Part shown: piece by piece, positions 34,752 through 46,101 of the stretch
How the letters are laid out: every line of letters begins with the position of its first letter
Position numbering within the stretch: position 1 is the stretch's first letter
From: Laccaria trichodermophora
Taxonomy: Eukaryota > Basidiomycota > Agaricomycetes > Agaricales > Hydnangiaceae
Length of the DNA stretch: 64,000 nucleotides
Assembly: GCA_018417955.1 (NCBI GenBank)
Contig: JACTVC010000042.1
Span: forward strand, 186,001 to 250,000
Direction: 5' to 3'
Position numbers and translations under genes: made by a program
The notes under the pieces: model-generated
Told to the model about the DNA's origin: nothing
The model's input: the letters and a program-made list of their open reading frames with translations, nothing else
The model's database searches: none

Positions 34752-36492
34752 CCAAGAAAGTTGATGCAGATTGTTGGCATTTTCTCTGACTCAAGGGATT
34801 ATATATCTGATGCAAAGGTCCGCCGTCACGCGAGGAATGCGGAGAATAAAACGAAATGAGGATGCTGTCCTTTTACGGCATGTCATGATGCCAATTTGTC
34901 CCGGATCTTGAAAGCCGGCTTTCATCCGTCTCCGAACACCCGTCGTGACATACGTTTACGCGACATTCTAAATCCTTCGTGCTCGAGTATCAGTACAAAA
35001 CGACAGCACTGAATGTCCTTGCGATTCGCAATTGTCGATGATTTTGCATAAAAACAAATGTCTTGGTCATATGACCCGATCATGGCCCTAGCAAGCGCGT
35101 GATCTTCCTTGGCAAGCAGAGTACCTCCGCCTACCGCACGGCGCGAGGTAGCGCAAGGTTGGCGTCATCCGACCACCACTCTCAGGTCAACCGTCAACCA
35201 GGGTGCTCGCACAGTGCAGAAAATTTGCCATGGCTTTCATTCGGTAACCTGGGTCTTGTGACTGCTGTTTACGTCCTGGTGTTTGTCGAAAATCTTTCCG
35301 ACTGTCGCAACCTTCTTCCAGGTCCTTCACCGGTTCACCCCTGTAAGCTTTACGTCCGCACCAAGATGGTTCACTTCATACTTTCTTCATACTGAAGGAC
35401 AACGTTCGCTAAACGTGAATTCCCCATTGGACGGAATCCCTGTAAATAAATAACAATTGGATAAAACGTGCGTTCACATTGTTTATTGTATTTCTCATCT
35501 GGAGAACTTGTGGTCTGAATAGGGTCAGAATGAATCTGCTGCAGTCTGCTGCTCGACTTCGTTTGCTTTTTGAGAAGTACCGAAAGTGGTCCGACACCTT
35601 CAGACACGCTATCTGACCTGCAGGGAGTTGTTCTTCATTCTGCCGACGGTCAGAGACTTGTCTAGACTTGTTTCGGACAAAACCGATTCTGCTGATGGTC
35701 TTCCCGTTACCCCCAGAAGGCCACGGCTTTCAAAGGGAACGGACACTTCATCTGAATCGCCTTTGTTTGCAGCACTCGTGAACATTCTTTTTCGGAGTGT
35801 GACGTTGTCAAGTTGTGGACGACTCCCTACGACTCCCAGCTGTTGTAAAACCGAAAATCAAGATGCGGAGTAAAATACTGCAATGACGATGGCAACCCAA
35901 ATCTGCTGCGTAGTGGATGACGTTGGGATGACGGTTGGCTCTCACAGTCCACAAATTTTCGCAAAGAGTCCTCCAAAGAGTTCCGGAACCAATTTTTGAG
36001 TTATGATTTTTTTTCCCAATAGAGATTACTCCGAATATCGCTGTTGTTCTGGACACCACACAAGAACTTCACTGACTCCGCCTCACTTTCCCGTAAGTAA
36101 CCATTCAAGTGAGCGCGACTGACGCAAGCCTTTTAGGGCATTTCCTAGCAGCTTATTCATTGCATTCACAATGTTTTTTAGCGTCAATCGAGCCAGCGAC
36201 ATCGTTCAGAGCATCATTTAGACACGGCATTTGGGTATTCACCAATAGTTTCCTGGGGCAAGTAATATGAGTAGCACCGGTATATGTAATGTAATTCGAG
36301 GGCATATGTCATGATGATATGGAAATGTGCTAAATCTGGTTGTTTGTTGAGAGAGGCAAGAATTTTGCAGAGATGTCTAGGGTTTTGCGTTTAGCTGTAC
36401 AGTAACTCATATCATCGAAAGAAAGAAAAACCTTTATGTAGGGTCCAACGTAAAGATTTTTTTTTTCATCCAGAAGAGTAGTACCGGATGTG
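34752..36492. other. 1.7 kb without a supported gene
   Basis: I found no convincing gene, RNA gene or repeat. Open frames are short, lack domains and do not splice together sensibly. The first 200 bp is the promoter of the LRR gene; the last 100 bp is the 3' flank of ERG28. A non-coding RNA or a gene with very short exons cannot be excluded. Confidence 0.35.
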
Positions 36493-37099
36493 TCACGAGC
36501 GTACATAATAATCGTATTGTAAAAACATCCATATTAAAGACGACGCTGGATAGCATCAGTAAGATGTCGGAAAGAAGGACAGAATAAACATACTGGAAAC
36601 AATCACGGTGCTAATAACGCCTCCTTTGAATCTGGCGGTCCGAAAGATGAGGATTTCGGAGGAAAAGTGCCCGAACGCAATGAGATATGTGAACATGGCC
36701 ATGTCATAGATTCTAAAAAAAGTTGAAAGGGTACCAAAAGAAAACAATATCGAGGGCGTACATCTTCTCATTTATGTAATAGGCAGCATAAGCACGGACA
36801 ACCGCTGATGTAAGTGTCCAAACCGCGAAGGTCCTTGCCTGAAGACTAGTGACTGCGTAGGAATGAGCCAGAATCCCTCATAACGGAAGGTGAAGATACC
36901 GGAGGTAGCTGGTATGTTGTTGTAAATTTGACGCGTGAGCTTGAGGGTCATGAAGTTTTGAACTGTGTTGAAGATAGCCGTGACTGCGACGAGCAGTTGC
37001 CAACGCGCCAACAAAGACGGAGGTAAATCTACGTGTGTTTTTGAATGAATTTATTGAATCTACAGGTGTTGACTTACAAGAGAATAGCTGGCCAAACAT
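36493..37099 (-). CDS. ERG28: Erg28, ergosterol biosynthesis scaffold
   Basis: ER membrane protein that tethers the C-4 demethylation enzymes (Erg25, Erg26, Erg27) in ergosterol synthesis. Five exons give MFGQLFSYLPPSLLARWQLL, AIFNTVQNFMTLKLTRQIYN, then TSLQARTFAVWTLTSAVVRA and YAAYYINEKI, YDMAMFTYLIAFGHFSSEIL, and a last exon SLIWMFLQYDYYVRS. Four hydrophobic segments and the motifs match the family throughout, and length (about 140 residues) is typical. The last exon after an intron near 36540-36583 is needed to reach the conserved YYVRS end. Divergent from the next gene with only 131 bp between start codons. Confidence 0.9.
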
Positions 37100-37230
37100 G
37101 GCTGGAGTGAGCAGGCAACGAGGAGGAACGACCGTGACGGTGAATGATTGGCCGTGGCAAACTCAGGGCCCAAAGTTGAATTAAATAAATAATTTTGCAC
37201 TTCAATGTGCCCTGGCTGGCTGTCAGTGGA

Positions 37231-40200
37231 ATGTCCTCACCGTTGCCCGTCATGGCGGATCGAGAGGTCCAACGACCGCCTTCGATACGCTCCGTAGCAA
37301 GCAACTCTAGCATTGCCAGTGGCGTCAGTCTCACGCGTCGGTCGAGGACGAGGACGCGCTCTAAGACTGTCACAGGAGCCTCGTCGCGTCAGGAGGAGAT
37401 TTCCACCAACCTTGCTTCCGAACTCCCTTACATTGACATGCCTTTCGTTCAAGAGCCAGAAGCAATGCCGACGCTGGTTTCGAGAGGCTTGATCCCACCT
37501 GACCGTCCACCTCGTTCTCCACAGAGAATTGAGGGGCAAGGACTTGGTACACCAAGTTCTCAGGGTACCGAACTTGTCACTGCGGCAGAAGCTACTTTTG
37601 TAGATGTTCCACAGCCATCCCCTGGGTCCAGTAAAATGGTGCGTCAATCTATTTTCTGTTCGCCTTCAGAGCATCTAATCACCTGTCCAACGCAATAGTC
37701 CAAAGCTGCTCGACAAGCATCGAGCCTTCCTGTCATCGAAACGTCGTTTAAACCACCTCCGTCAGCTTTCTCTCGCGATCCTGCCCTCACGCCTGTGGCC
37801 AATGTACGGGACTCCGTCTCCACCCAGCAATCGGGGACCTCATCCTCCCTGTACCCACCATCGACATCGACAGCTTCCATGCCAGAGTCACCACCGTCCC
37901 CTCGCTCGATTGCAGAACAAGTTGATCAACTGGATGTCTCCCCATTCGATCCTGACGACAACGAAATGCAGGATTATGATGGTGACGATGTATCGTATCG
38001 TCTTCGTCTCCTCGTGAAGAACAACTACTTCCTTCCTCCCGCTCATTCGAAGCCTTTCCCTTCCGCCTTCGTCACTTCCAATTCAAACCCGCCAAAAAAG
38101 ACGCCAAAACCTGCGACGCCCGCCTTCTTGGATTTGTTCAGAGTTGGGAAATCGAAATTGAAACCAAACCCTCCTTCGACTCCAGGTTTCGATCCGACAA
38201 CTCCGATGTTAAGAACAGCCGCGGATTCCATCACTGCATCGTATGCTTTGCCCCCTCACCAGCCGCGTTCTTCAACTCAAGTGCCTCGTCTATCTCCTCA
38301 TTCTGCCGGGCTTGGTTCGAGAGGCCGAGTGGTAGTGGTGCGGGAGAAAATGAACGACATTTCCGTTGCTGCAAAGCAAGCGGAGCAAGAATTGAAGAAT
38401 CGGGGCGTGCGTTTGGATCATGGCTCTCAAAAGGCGAAACAAGAGGTATTCGACAATGTGATTGATCCCACAGACGCGGTGGACCTTCCGCTCCCTTCGT
38501 CGAATTATCCGTTTGCTGTCCAGGCATCTGCACTACATGGTTTAGGCGTGCAAGACTCTTTGGGTGCAGCGGTTCTTGCGGATCGCCTGCCTCCGCCAAC
38601 AAGCCCCAACATATCATCATCCTATGATACTGACGATGACTGGAGAAAGGCCTTACTTCATGAAGCCGTTCATCATTCTTTGGACGCAACGCCCGACGTG
38701 TCAACTTTCTCTCATATACTTGGTGCTTCCACACCGTTAGCGTCACCACGCTCAGATTCGGCTACGCCCCTAAGAGGAGCATCCCCGCATCTGCAAAACT
38801 TAGAATCAGCGCGACTTCTCGAGCGGCGGATCATTGATAAACCAACGATCGACTCAATCGATGCTTCTCATTCGATTCATGTTCGGAATGAGTCGATTCA
38901 AAGTGAGGCGTCCGCTCTGAAAGGAGATGCAAATGGACTGCTTGTACCGTCCTCGCATGTCACCCGCGATGCTTTACGATCCTCTTATTTACCAATGCGC
39001 GCTGAGACACCCTTAGGTCCCATGACACCGCTTACACCTCCCCCGCGGCGAAATCTCGTTAATGCTCCATTCTCTCTATCGCAAGTGGATCTCATGAACG
39101 ATGTTTTAGCGTTAAACGTAGTACGATCTCCAAGTCAGGTTTCGCGTCACACCCTTAGACGGACCATGTCGTCGCCCCTGCTCTCAGAGGGATACGAGTC
39201 TGCAAGAGAGACTCTGATGACCCCTCCTCCCATGCCAACGCTTACCATGTACTCTCGATCATCTTCACAGGCGTACTCGTCATGTGATACCGTTAGGGAT
39301 CCAGCTGTTCCTCCAAGTGTATCAACATCAGAGTCTCACTACTCCGATGAAGAATTTGAAGAAGAAGAGCCTCGTACCTCGATCGCATTGTCGGCAATGA
39401 ATGGGCGGCCCTCGTTGTCAGAATATTCCCAATCATCTCCGACCACCTCAGCGTTCCAGGATGCCTTGAATAATGGCTTTCGCTCACGCTCGTCCTCTGC
39501 GCTTGGTCAATCTAGTTTCAGCATTGAACAACACCGTATTGCCCAAGATAGTCCTGTGCCCCTACGATATTCCACAACATCGCCCCCTCCGCGAATGTCA
39601 TCCTCCCTTGCCCATGTTGCCCTTCCGCCTCCCCCTCGATCATCCTCTCTTCGCTACCTGGAACATCAGCAGTCGTTTGGCTCCGTGTCAGACCTCGAAC
39701 AAGATGCGAATAGGTTGAGAATGCACTTCGGTGTGTCTGAACTCACAGCCCCGCCCGTGGCTCGATCAGAACAACAACGAGGCAATCACAATCAGCCCGT
39801 GCCGTTGTCGCTGGCAATTCCGCCAAGAGCTATTCCTCTTTCGATTCACTCGGCCCCTGGCCCATCGTCACCTACATCCTTCTTTGACAGCATTCAAACT
39901 CAACCTAACGCCATGGACGACCTAGAGTCATCCTCAGAGAGCGAAGACGAAGAAACGGAGGTTGTTGATCCCCGGCCAGCCCTGTTTGTCGATCCCAGGA
40001 CTCGTACCATCTCGAGCACCCCCGTCACAAATCCGAGGCCATCAATCATGAAGTTAGGAAACCATTCCACACCTTACATCGGTCTTGGTCGGCCTGTCGA
40101 AGGCTTCCGTCAAAACCTCCTGCCTATTGGTGGAAGCACCTCAAAGAAACCAATTGGCAATATCCCTGTTCGCGCTCCTTTTTTCACAGACCGAAAAAGT

Positions 40201-40488
40201 GACCAAGGCCATAGCCACACTCTCCCTGTATCCACCTACGATTTTTACAAGTACACACAAAGCCATCCGCCTGCCACTGCGGCTGCAGAGCCCAGCGACC
40301 CTCGAGGGTCAAAGACCACGGAGCTCGTTGCAACCTGGCGAAACAACCAGCGGGCGCAGGAGTCTCTTCGAAAACTAGACGGACTATTGATTCAACACAT
40401 GGAGGCTGAAAAGGACACGATCAAGAGGATAGCGACGACAATGAAACAAACAAATACCCGACAGGGGGGACCTCCTTTTCTACCATAG
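37231..40488 (+). CDS. Large Ser/Pro-rich, mostly disordered protein
   Basis: Two exons: ATG 37231 (MSSPLPVMADREVQ) to about 37638, an intron ending CAATAG at 37698, then one exon of 2790 bp. The protein is about 1050 residues, dominated by Ser, Pro and Thr with acidic patches (SSSESEDEETEVVD). Two segments look conserved rather than disordered: DYDGDDVSYRLRLLVKNNYF (near residue 190-220) and the C-terminal helix TTELVATWRNNQRAQESLRK followed by LDGLLIQHMEAEKDTIKRI. No catalytic domain is recognised. A scaffold or regulator with many phosphorylation sites is plausible but is inference. Confidence 0.7.
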
Positions 40489-40730
40489 CCACTCTTTCCT
40501 TATTTATTCTCATTCCTCCATTATCTATACCTATCGCATACTACTTATACCTTAGTTTTCTCTTCCACACACTTTCAAAATTTTTGCTTTGACATCCGTA
40601 GCATTTGTAAATCACGTAACGCGTAACTGGGGTGACATCACATCAGCCACAGCGGCCGCTCTTGTCCCTACAATTCTGACTCTCCCTGTCCTACGCGCCG
40701 TCGCTGCATTTCTCTTTCGTTTGCCACATC

Positions 40731-42488
40731 ATGGAACAATTTAATGAGCGACCTTATTTCCCATACTCATGGCACCAGGTAAGTAATTTAGAATTGCCCT
40801 TCCGCAACTCTGCCTCACTGTTCCAAAATCAGTCGCATGATCAGGTGAAGCGCCTTGAATATTGTATTCGTGCCAGAAACCCTCAATAATACTCTTACTA
40901 TCAGGCCACTGTGCTTCTTATGGTTCCTCACAACACTCAGGACGACGACCTTTCTGTAAGTCGTACGCGCAGTTCACTCAGACGCAATACTTATATCACC
41001 TTTCTTTCCAGGTGCTCATTGACCGAAATTTCTTGATTGTCGGTGTTCGAGGTCACCCCCCTACTGTGAAAGTATGTCGCACACTTGTATTTCATGTAGT
41101 TCAGAAGAGTTGAATGCGTTTACACAGGGTCGCTTGTACAGCACAGTTGACGTCGGAAGTTCTGTGTGGCAGTTGGAACCCCGAGCATCACGACTTTCGG
41201 CTAGAGAGAGGACAACGTCAACAACGTCTACGGCATCTACTCACTCCTCGTACGCCTTCGTATCAGACCCTGACATATCCAGTAGCTTCGCTGCCTCACT
41301 CGAGAGTGGTCAAGTTTCAGATGCTGAGGATATCTATGCTCCATCTCCAGCGCTTTCTTCACCTACCCTTTCTTCAGCCGATGAACGTGCTTTTCCTCCA
41401 CCACGGCGAAAAAACAACTCAAACATCACAACATCACGCTCTGTTTCGCCAGGCCATGCCTTGAGAAGTATGACGTCTTCATTCTCGTCATTGGAATCGC
41501 TGCATTCTCCTCACTCCGGAAGACTTCTGACAATACATCTAGAAAAGGATGCCTCTATCATATGGCCATCCCTCATCATAGGTCCAGTCCCAGAATCGCT
41601 GTCACCTCGTGCGGCCAATTCTACGGTTTTTCATGCTAGTCAGGAGCTTGAACACCAGTACAATATGGATCCCACCAGTTTAGCTCTCATTGCTTTGGAA
41701 TTGTCTGATATTCGGAAAGACAAAGAGGAGGCATTCGAATATTTCCTGTGAGTTTTCTCCGCTCTTGGATTTTTTGTCTCATTTATTATCGTAGTCGTGC
41801 ATGGCACCAAGCACATGTTCCGTCGGCAACCATGCGGCTCGTGTCGCATTATCTGCCGCTCTCGACCACTTTCGATATCACAGAATCAGATGGATCAGCT
41901 ACTCGGGGAACCCTTTCCTACTATTTACAATGCATAGGCGAATCGCGAGGTCTTGCTCGGTTGTATCTCGAGGCAGGCCTTCTCCACCTTGAGGGCGCCG
42001 CGTCTACACTGCTTGCATCTTCATATTCCAGTCTTTCCTCCATCCGGATGCCTCTACACTCTCAGATTGGCGAGGGTGGGGCGGAGGCATGGAAGCGCGA
42101 TCGTGATGCCGCTGGAAAATACTTTGAACGAGCACGTTTCTTGCAACCGAACCTTGATATTCCATCCCTTCCTGCCGAAGGCGAATCACCACCCCGAGGA
42201 GTGGGAGAAAGCCAAGAGCTTGAAATGCCCTCCATTGATATAGCCTCTGCCCCAGAAAGTATTCGGTCTGGGGAGACTGATCCGGATGACATCCCGACTG
42301 TTCGCAGACGGCGAAAGAAGGAAGAGATGACTCTTCTCGACAACCGCAAGGCTGGTCTTGATGATTTGGACAATACCTGGTACCTTTATATCCCCGGTTT
42401 GGTCGGCGCGGGGACAGCATTGCTTGTTGTGGGAATCGTAGGGGCGCTGAGCTTTTCAAACTGGTCAAGGAGAAATCAAGGTTCATAG
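40731..42488 (+). CDS. CS-domain (p23-like) protein with C-terminal membrane anchor
   Basis: Six short-to-long exons. It starts MEQFNERPYFPYSWHQSHDQ and continues ATVLLMVPHNTQDDDLSVLI, DRNFLIVGVRGHPPTVKGRL, YSTVDVGSSVWQLEPRA, a p23/CS beta-sandwich. A Ser-rich linker follows, then helical, TPR/Sel1-like repeats (SLALIALELSDIRKDKEEAF, SRGLARLYLEAGLLHLEGAA, AAGKYFERARFLQPNLDIP). A single hydrophobic segment near the end (YIPGLVGAGTALLVVGIVGA) is followed by SNWSRRNQGS, suggesting a tail-anchored membrane protein. CS domains often serve as Hsp90 co-chaperones; the client is unknown. Confidence 0.75.
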
Positions 42489-42632
42489 GCATGGGTGTTT
42501 GTGCTTGCTAGCTTGTCGATGTACTTGTAGTACTTAGTAGCGTTTTTGCCTCCTAGAGGAGCTATTCAGCTGGTAATAGATGAGTGATCGATCGGACGAC
42601 GTCGATTGAAGAGTTATCTCGTTCAATTCACC

Positions 42633-43654
42633 ATGACTTTGTGGAACGTGAAATTTCTGCAAGGCAACAAACACGGCAATCTAGGACACGCTCTCATCAT
42701 CTTAAACCAGCCCTTCTCAGCCGCTCTCTTTCATCGTGTCTGGTTGTCTTGTGAATGGCGTTGCTGCGCTGACGGCGGCGCCAACCGTCTCTACGACCTC
42801 TTTGAAGGCGATGAATTGCGTTCACAGTCCGTTGACTCTTGGTCTATCACTCTCGAGCCTCACTGATGATCTTCTCATACTTAGCTACCTCCCGCATCTT
42901 ATCAAGGGCGATCTTGACTCCATACGACCTGATGTCAAGGAATACTACCGTTCTCAGGTTATTTGTGTTTCCCTCATGCCAACGCGCACGTTCTCAACTT
43001 TCTGGTTTCTGTCAAGGGTGTGCCAGTTATCCAAGACGATGATCAGGACTCAACGGATTTGATGAAATGTTTATCTGCCATTCAAGACAAGGAGGAAGCA
43101 GGCGCCCCCGAGGTATAAATCATGTTCTCCGTCAAGTAATAAATAACTCATGATGGCCAGCAGTTCAACGTAATTCTCCTTGGGGGGCTCGCTGGGCGCC
43201 TAGACCAAACCATTCACCTCCTGTCGTACCTACACAAGCTTCGCAAGACGCGCAAGTCCATTGTTGCCGTTACGGATGATAATGTTGGTTGGGTCCTGGA
43301 CTCTGTGCGTCACATTTGCGACTCCTTTCCATTCTCTGAGCCAACTTTACACACAGGGAGAACATTTCATAGAGATAGACCACGACGTCCTTGGCCAGAC
43401 GTGTGGTTTGTTACCAGTCGGGATCAATTCCACTAAATTGTCGACAACTGGGCTGAGATGGAATTTGAGTGAGTGATTTCAATCGGATTACATTGCGGAC
43501 AGATAACTGTGCCTTCTCAGCCGATCAAGTGTCCTCATTCAATGGCTTGATATCTACTTCAAACCATTTGTTACCTGGTGAAAACGTTTGGATCAAGACT
43601 TCAGACCCTATATGGTGGACGGCAGAGCTGAAGGATTTAACCACGATGGCGTAG
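42633..43654 (+). CDS. THI80: Thiamine pyrophosphokinase
   Basis: Transfers pyrophosphate from ATP to thiamine to make the cofactor thiamine diphosphate. Six exons encode MTLWNVKFLQGNKHGNLGHA, ALIILNQPFS, RCCADGGANRLYDLF, LIKGDLDSIRPDVKEYY, GVPVIQDDDQDSTDLMKCL, LLGGLAGRLDQTIHLLSYLH, VTDDNVGWVL and GQTCGLLPVGINSTKL, then TGLRWNL and FNGLISTSNHL. These match the family throughout (ADGGANRL, KGDLDS, QDSTDLxK, GGLxGRxDQ). The model ends DLTTMA at 43652-43654, 45 bp before the next gene on the same strand. Confidence 0.92.
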
Positions 43655-43698
43655 ATTATGAAAATAGAATATTTCTGTATGCAGGTTGATCTTCAATC

Positions 43699-43971
43699 AT
43701 GTCCAATGAACCAAGCATCACAGTTCTCTACTTCGCTGCCGCCTCTACGACAGTAGGACTTACTTCAGAGGTCGTTACAATCCCTCAATTTGGGCTTCCC
43801 CTCGCGTCTCTGGGAGACCATCTGATCGCGCTTCATCCGAACACACAATTGAAGAAAGTGTTGGAATGCAGCCAGTGGAGCGTCGATGCTGAGATGGTCG
43901 ACGATCCAAAGGGATTGGTGCTCAAGGGTGGTGAAGAGGTCGCGGTTATATGCCCAGTCTCAGGAGGGTGA
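43699..43971 (+). CDS. MOCS2A: Molybdopterin synthase small subunit (MoaD/MOCS2A)
   Basis: Sulfur carrier of molybdenum cofactor synthesis. A single 90-residue exon with ubiquitin-like fold: ITVLYFAAASTTVGL at the start, ALHPNTQLKKVLE in the middle, and EEVAVICPVSGG at the C-terminus. The terminal Gly-Gly, thiocarboxylated in the active protein, is present. Length is typical. A separate large subunit (MoaE/MOCS2B) is not encoded nearby, as usual for fungi that do not use the overlapping bicistronic arrangement of animals. Confidence 0.88.
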   Translation: MSNEPSITVLYFAAASTTVGLTSEVVTIPQFGLPLASLGDHLIALHPNTQLKKVLECSQWSVDAEMVDDPKGLVLKGGEEVAVICPVSGG

Positions 43972-44526
43972 TGCTCTCAGTTTCCGTGAAGGTGAGTTGA
44001 TTCAACATTTTTTACAGCCCAGCCATATGTAGCGTTGATTCGTCATGTTTCTATCGAAGAGAAGAGCTCTAGAGTCTGGCCTTTGAGATACTTTTTGTAT
44101 TCACTTCCAATGCTACTAAGGATACGGCTAAGACAACCTTTAAAGTCACGGAGACCAGCGTATCCCACAACAAAACCCTTCGCTGATTCCCCACTGGTCC
44201 ATATGTCAAAATTCCACCTAGGACCTAACTATGTGTGGTGGCACCTAACCACGAGGGGTAGAATGTTGCATGTTAAAAGTCTTCCACGGGGGAGGAATCT
44301 TGGTTTGCACCCTCTAACTCGTCCAGAGCACGTTGTGGAATCCAAGAAATCGGATCCGATAAAAGTCCTCCCGGGTGCAAGGTGATATTCTTGAAGGAAC
44401 CAGTTAGGTGATCATAAGGTAAAGGAGTGTGTTGAATTGGTGGGTATGGTTTTTTCACTTGTATATAGTGAAGTTGCTGGAGGTGCAAGGATTGGCTCCC
44501 ACCCTTGTGATAGAATAACCCTTGAA
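43972..44526. other. Intergenic between convergent genes
   Basis: No gene seen in about 555 bp. Short frames lack domains. The segment 44380-44520 contains a small palindrome (CACTTGTATATAGTG) that might help 3' end formation, but nothing firm. Confidence 0.35.
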
Positions 44527-45995
44527 TCAGCGGTTCTTCTTCATTGATCCGAGGAAAACTTCCTCCAGTTGCGAAAGAAATGCATCGGCTTCAAGAACGG
44601 GGGCATTGGGGAGAGAGGTCTTGCCAGTGTCTTTCGTTTTTGAGGCGGAACTTTGAGCCTCAAGAGCAGCAAAGGGGTCATTCGGTACAGGAACGGACGC
44701 TGCAGTTATTGACGGTCCTGGGACTGTTGGTTCTGTGGACAAGCCCATCATCTTGGCGGCGGGCAAGCTTACGCCTCCGTCTACCTTCCGTCGCTTGGCT
44801 TCAATCAACTTCCTCCTCTCCTCTAGATCCCGTTTTCGTTTCTCCATTGCTCGACTCTTCGTACCAGTAGCAGGCGCATCTACATCGTGCATGCCTTCAA
44901 CCTCTCCCGGCTTCAAATCAAGAGCACCAGTTCCCCGCCGCACCCTCTCTGTTTCTTCTCTGGAAGCCTTGAGCTCCTCCATTTGTGCTTTCCTCGTCTC
45001 CTCGTCCGCGGAAAATTGATAGAACCCAGCACCTTTAGCACGGATTTCTTTTGAACCATCAAAGTGAACTCCGAGTGGGTTGTTCTCTTCTGCGAACGCC
45101 TTTTCAATCTCCGTCACTCTTTCCGCAGAAGGTTCATATACGGGGAAATGATTGACGGGGTTGCCTGAACGTCTTTATTAGTAAAAAAGATAGAGAAGGG
45201 ATAACAACTCACGGATAATAATATCCCTGTTTTGATGTAAAGAGTCATTAGCAATTCAGGAAAACATGATGAACACGTACTCGTCCGGGTCAACTTCTTC
45301 CACCGCAGGAACGAGGTTGCGCGGAACCCCCGAGCGGCGGGCAGTCCGTAATCTGCCGAATTCATCCTCGTATTCGATGATAGGATCATGCTGTGATATT
45401 CGATGAGCCTGAGTCTCAAAGAGATCAGCGATCCCCGTACCTCGTCATTTGGCGGTCGCGGGACAGTTAAAGATTCATCTTCATCTTCACTGTCGGACTC
45501 GTAAGACGCGTTTGGCATCGCGTCAAACTACAGAGGCGTTCGTCAAGTCTGACTCATTTTGGACAGATGAAAGTCAAACACTCACATCCACCAAAAGCGC
45601 ATCGTACTGCTTATCAGTCAAACCACCCGTCTTTCCTTTCTTGAGTTTATCGTATATTTTCGCCTTCCGCTCAAGAGCGGCACGAGCGGATTCTAACGTT
45701 GGCTTGCTTATAGCCTCCAGCTCTACATCACGCGAGGCGCGTGAATTAACGCCTTTGTTTTGGCGGGCCCAGACAGTTGGTTTCTGGAACAAGGAAGAAT
45801 AAGAGTTCTGATTTTGAGCATTACACCAACCAAAGATACCTTCTCCGGTCGCTTCACACCCCCAACGATAGCTAAACTCTTCCCCGCAGCTTTACTTTTG
45901 GCAAATTCCGCCTCCTTCTTCGAAAGCTCAGCCTTGAGGTCAAAGAAAGAGCTTGCACTGACGCCTTTGGCCTTCGCCTTGCTTGCATGGGACAT
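44527..45995 (-). CDS. CCDC174-like coiled-coil protein
   Basis: Several exons on the minus strand. The start is MSHASKAKAKGVSASSFFDL and ELSKKEAEFAKSK. Next exons encode KPTVWARQNKGVNSRASRDV, KIYDKLKKGKTGGLTDKQYD, an acidic SYESDSEDEDESLTVPR and IIEYEDEFGRLRTARR. The long last exon has NPLGVHFDGSKEIRAKGAGF, YQFSADEETRKAQMEELKAS and a basic coiled coil KRKRDLEERRKLIEAKRRKV, ending LEEVFLGSMKKNR. The order matches CCDC174, a nuclear protein linked to the exon junction complex and RNA processing in animals. Molecular role in fungi is inferred. Confidence 0.8.
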
Positions 45996-46101
45996 AACGA
46001 TAGTGAAACGTGGTTAGAGTTGAATACAGCAGTGCTTATATAACATGTAGGTCACGGTGCAATAGGTATAATTCCCAAGAAATTTCCCAATCTCCCCGAG
46101 C

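Noticed and set aside
34752..36492. Possible gene in the 1.7 kb gap
   Set aside because: Open frames are short, lack domains and could not be spliced into a plausible product.
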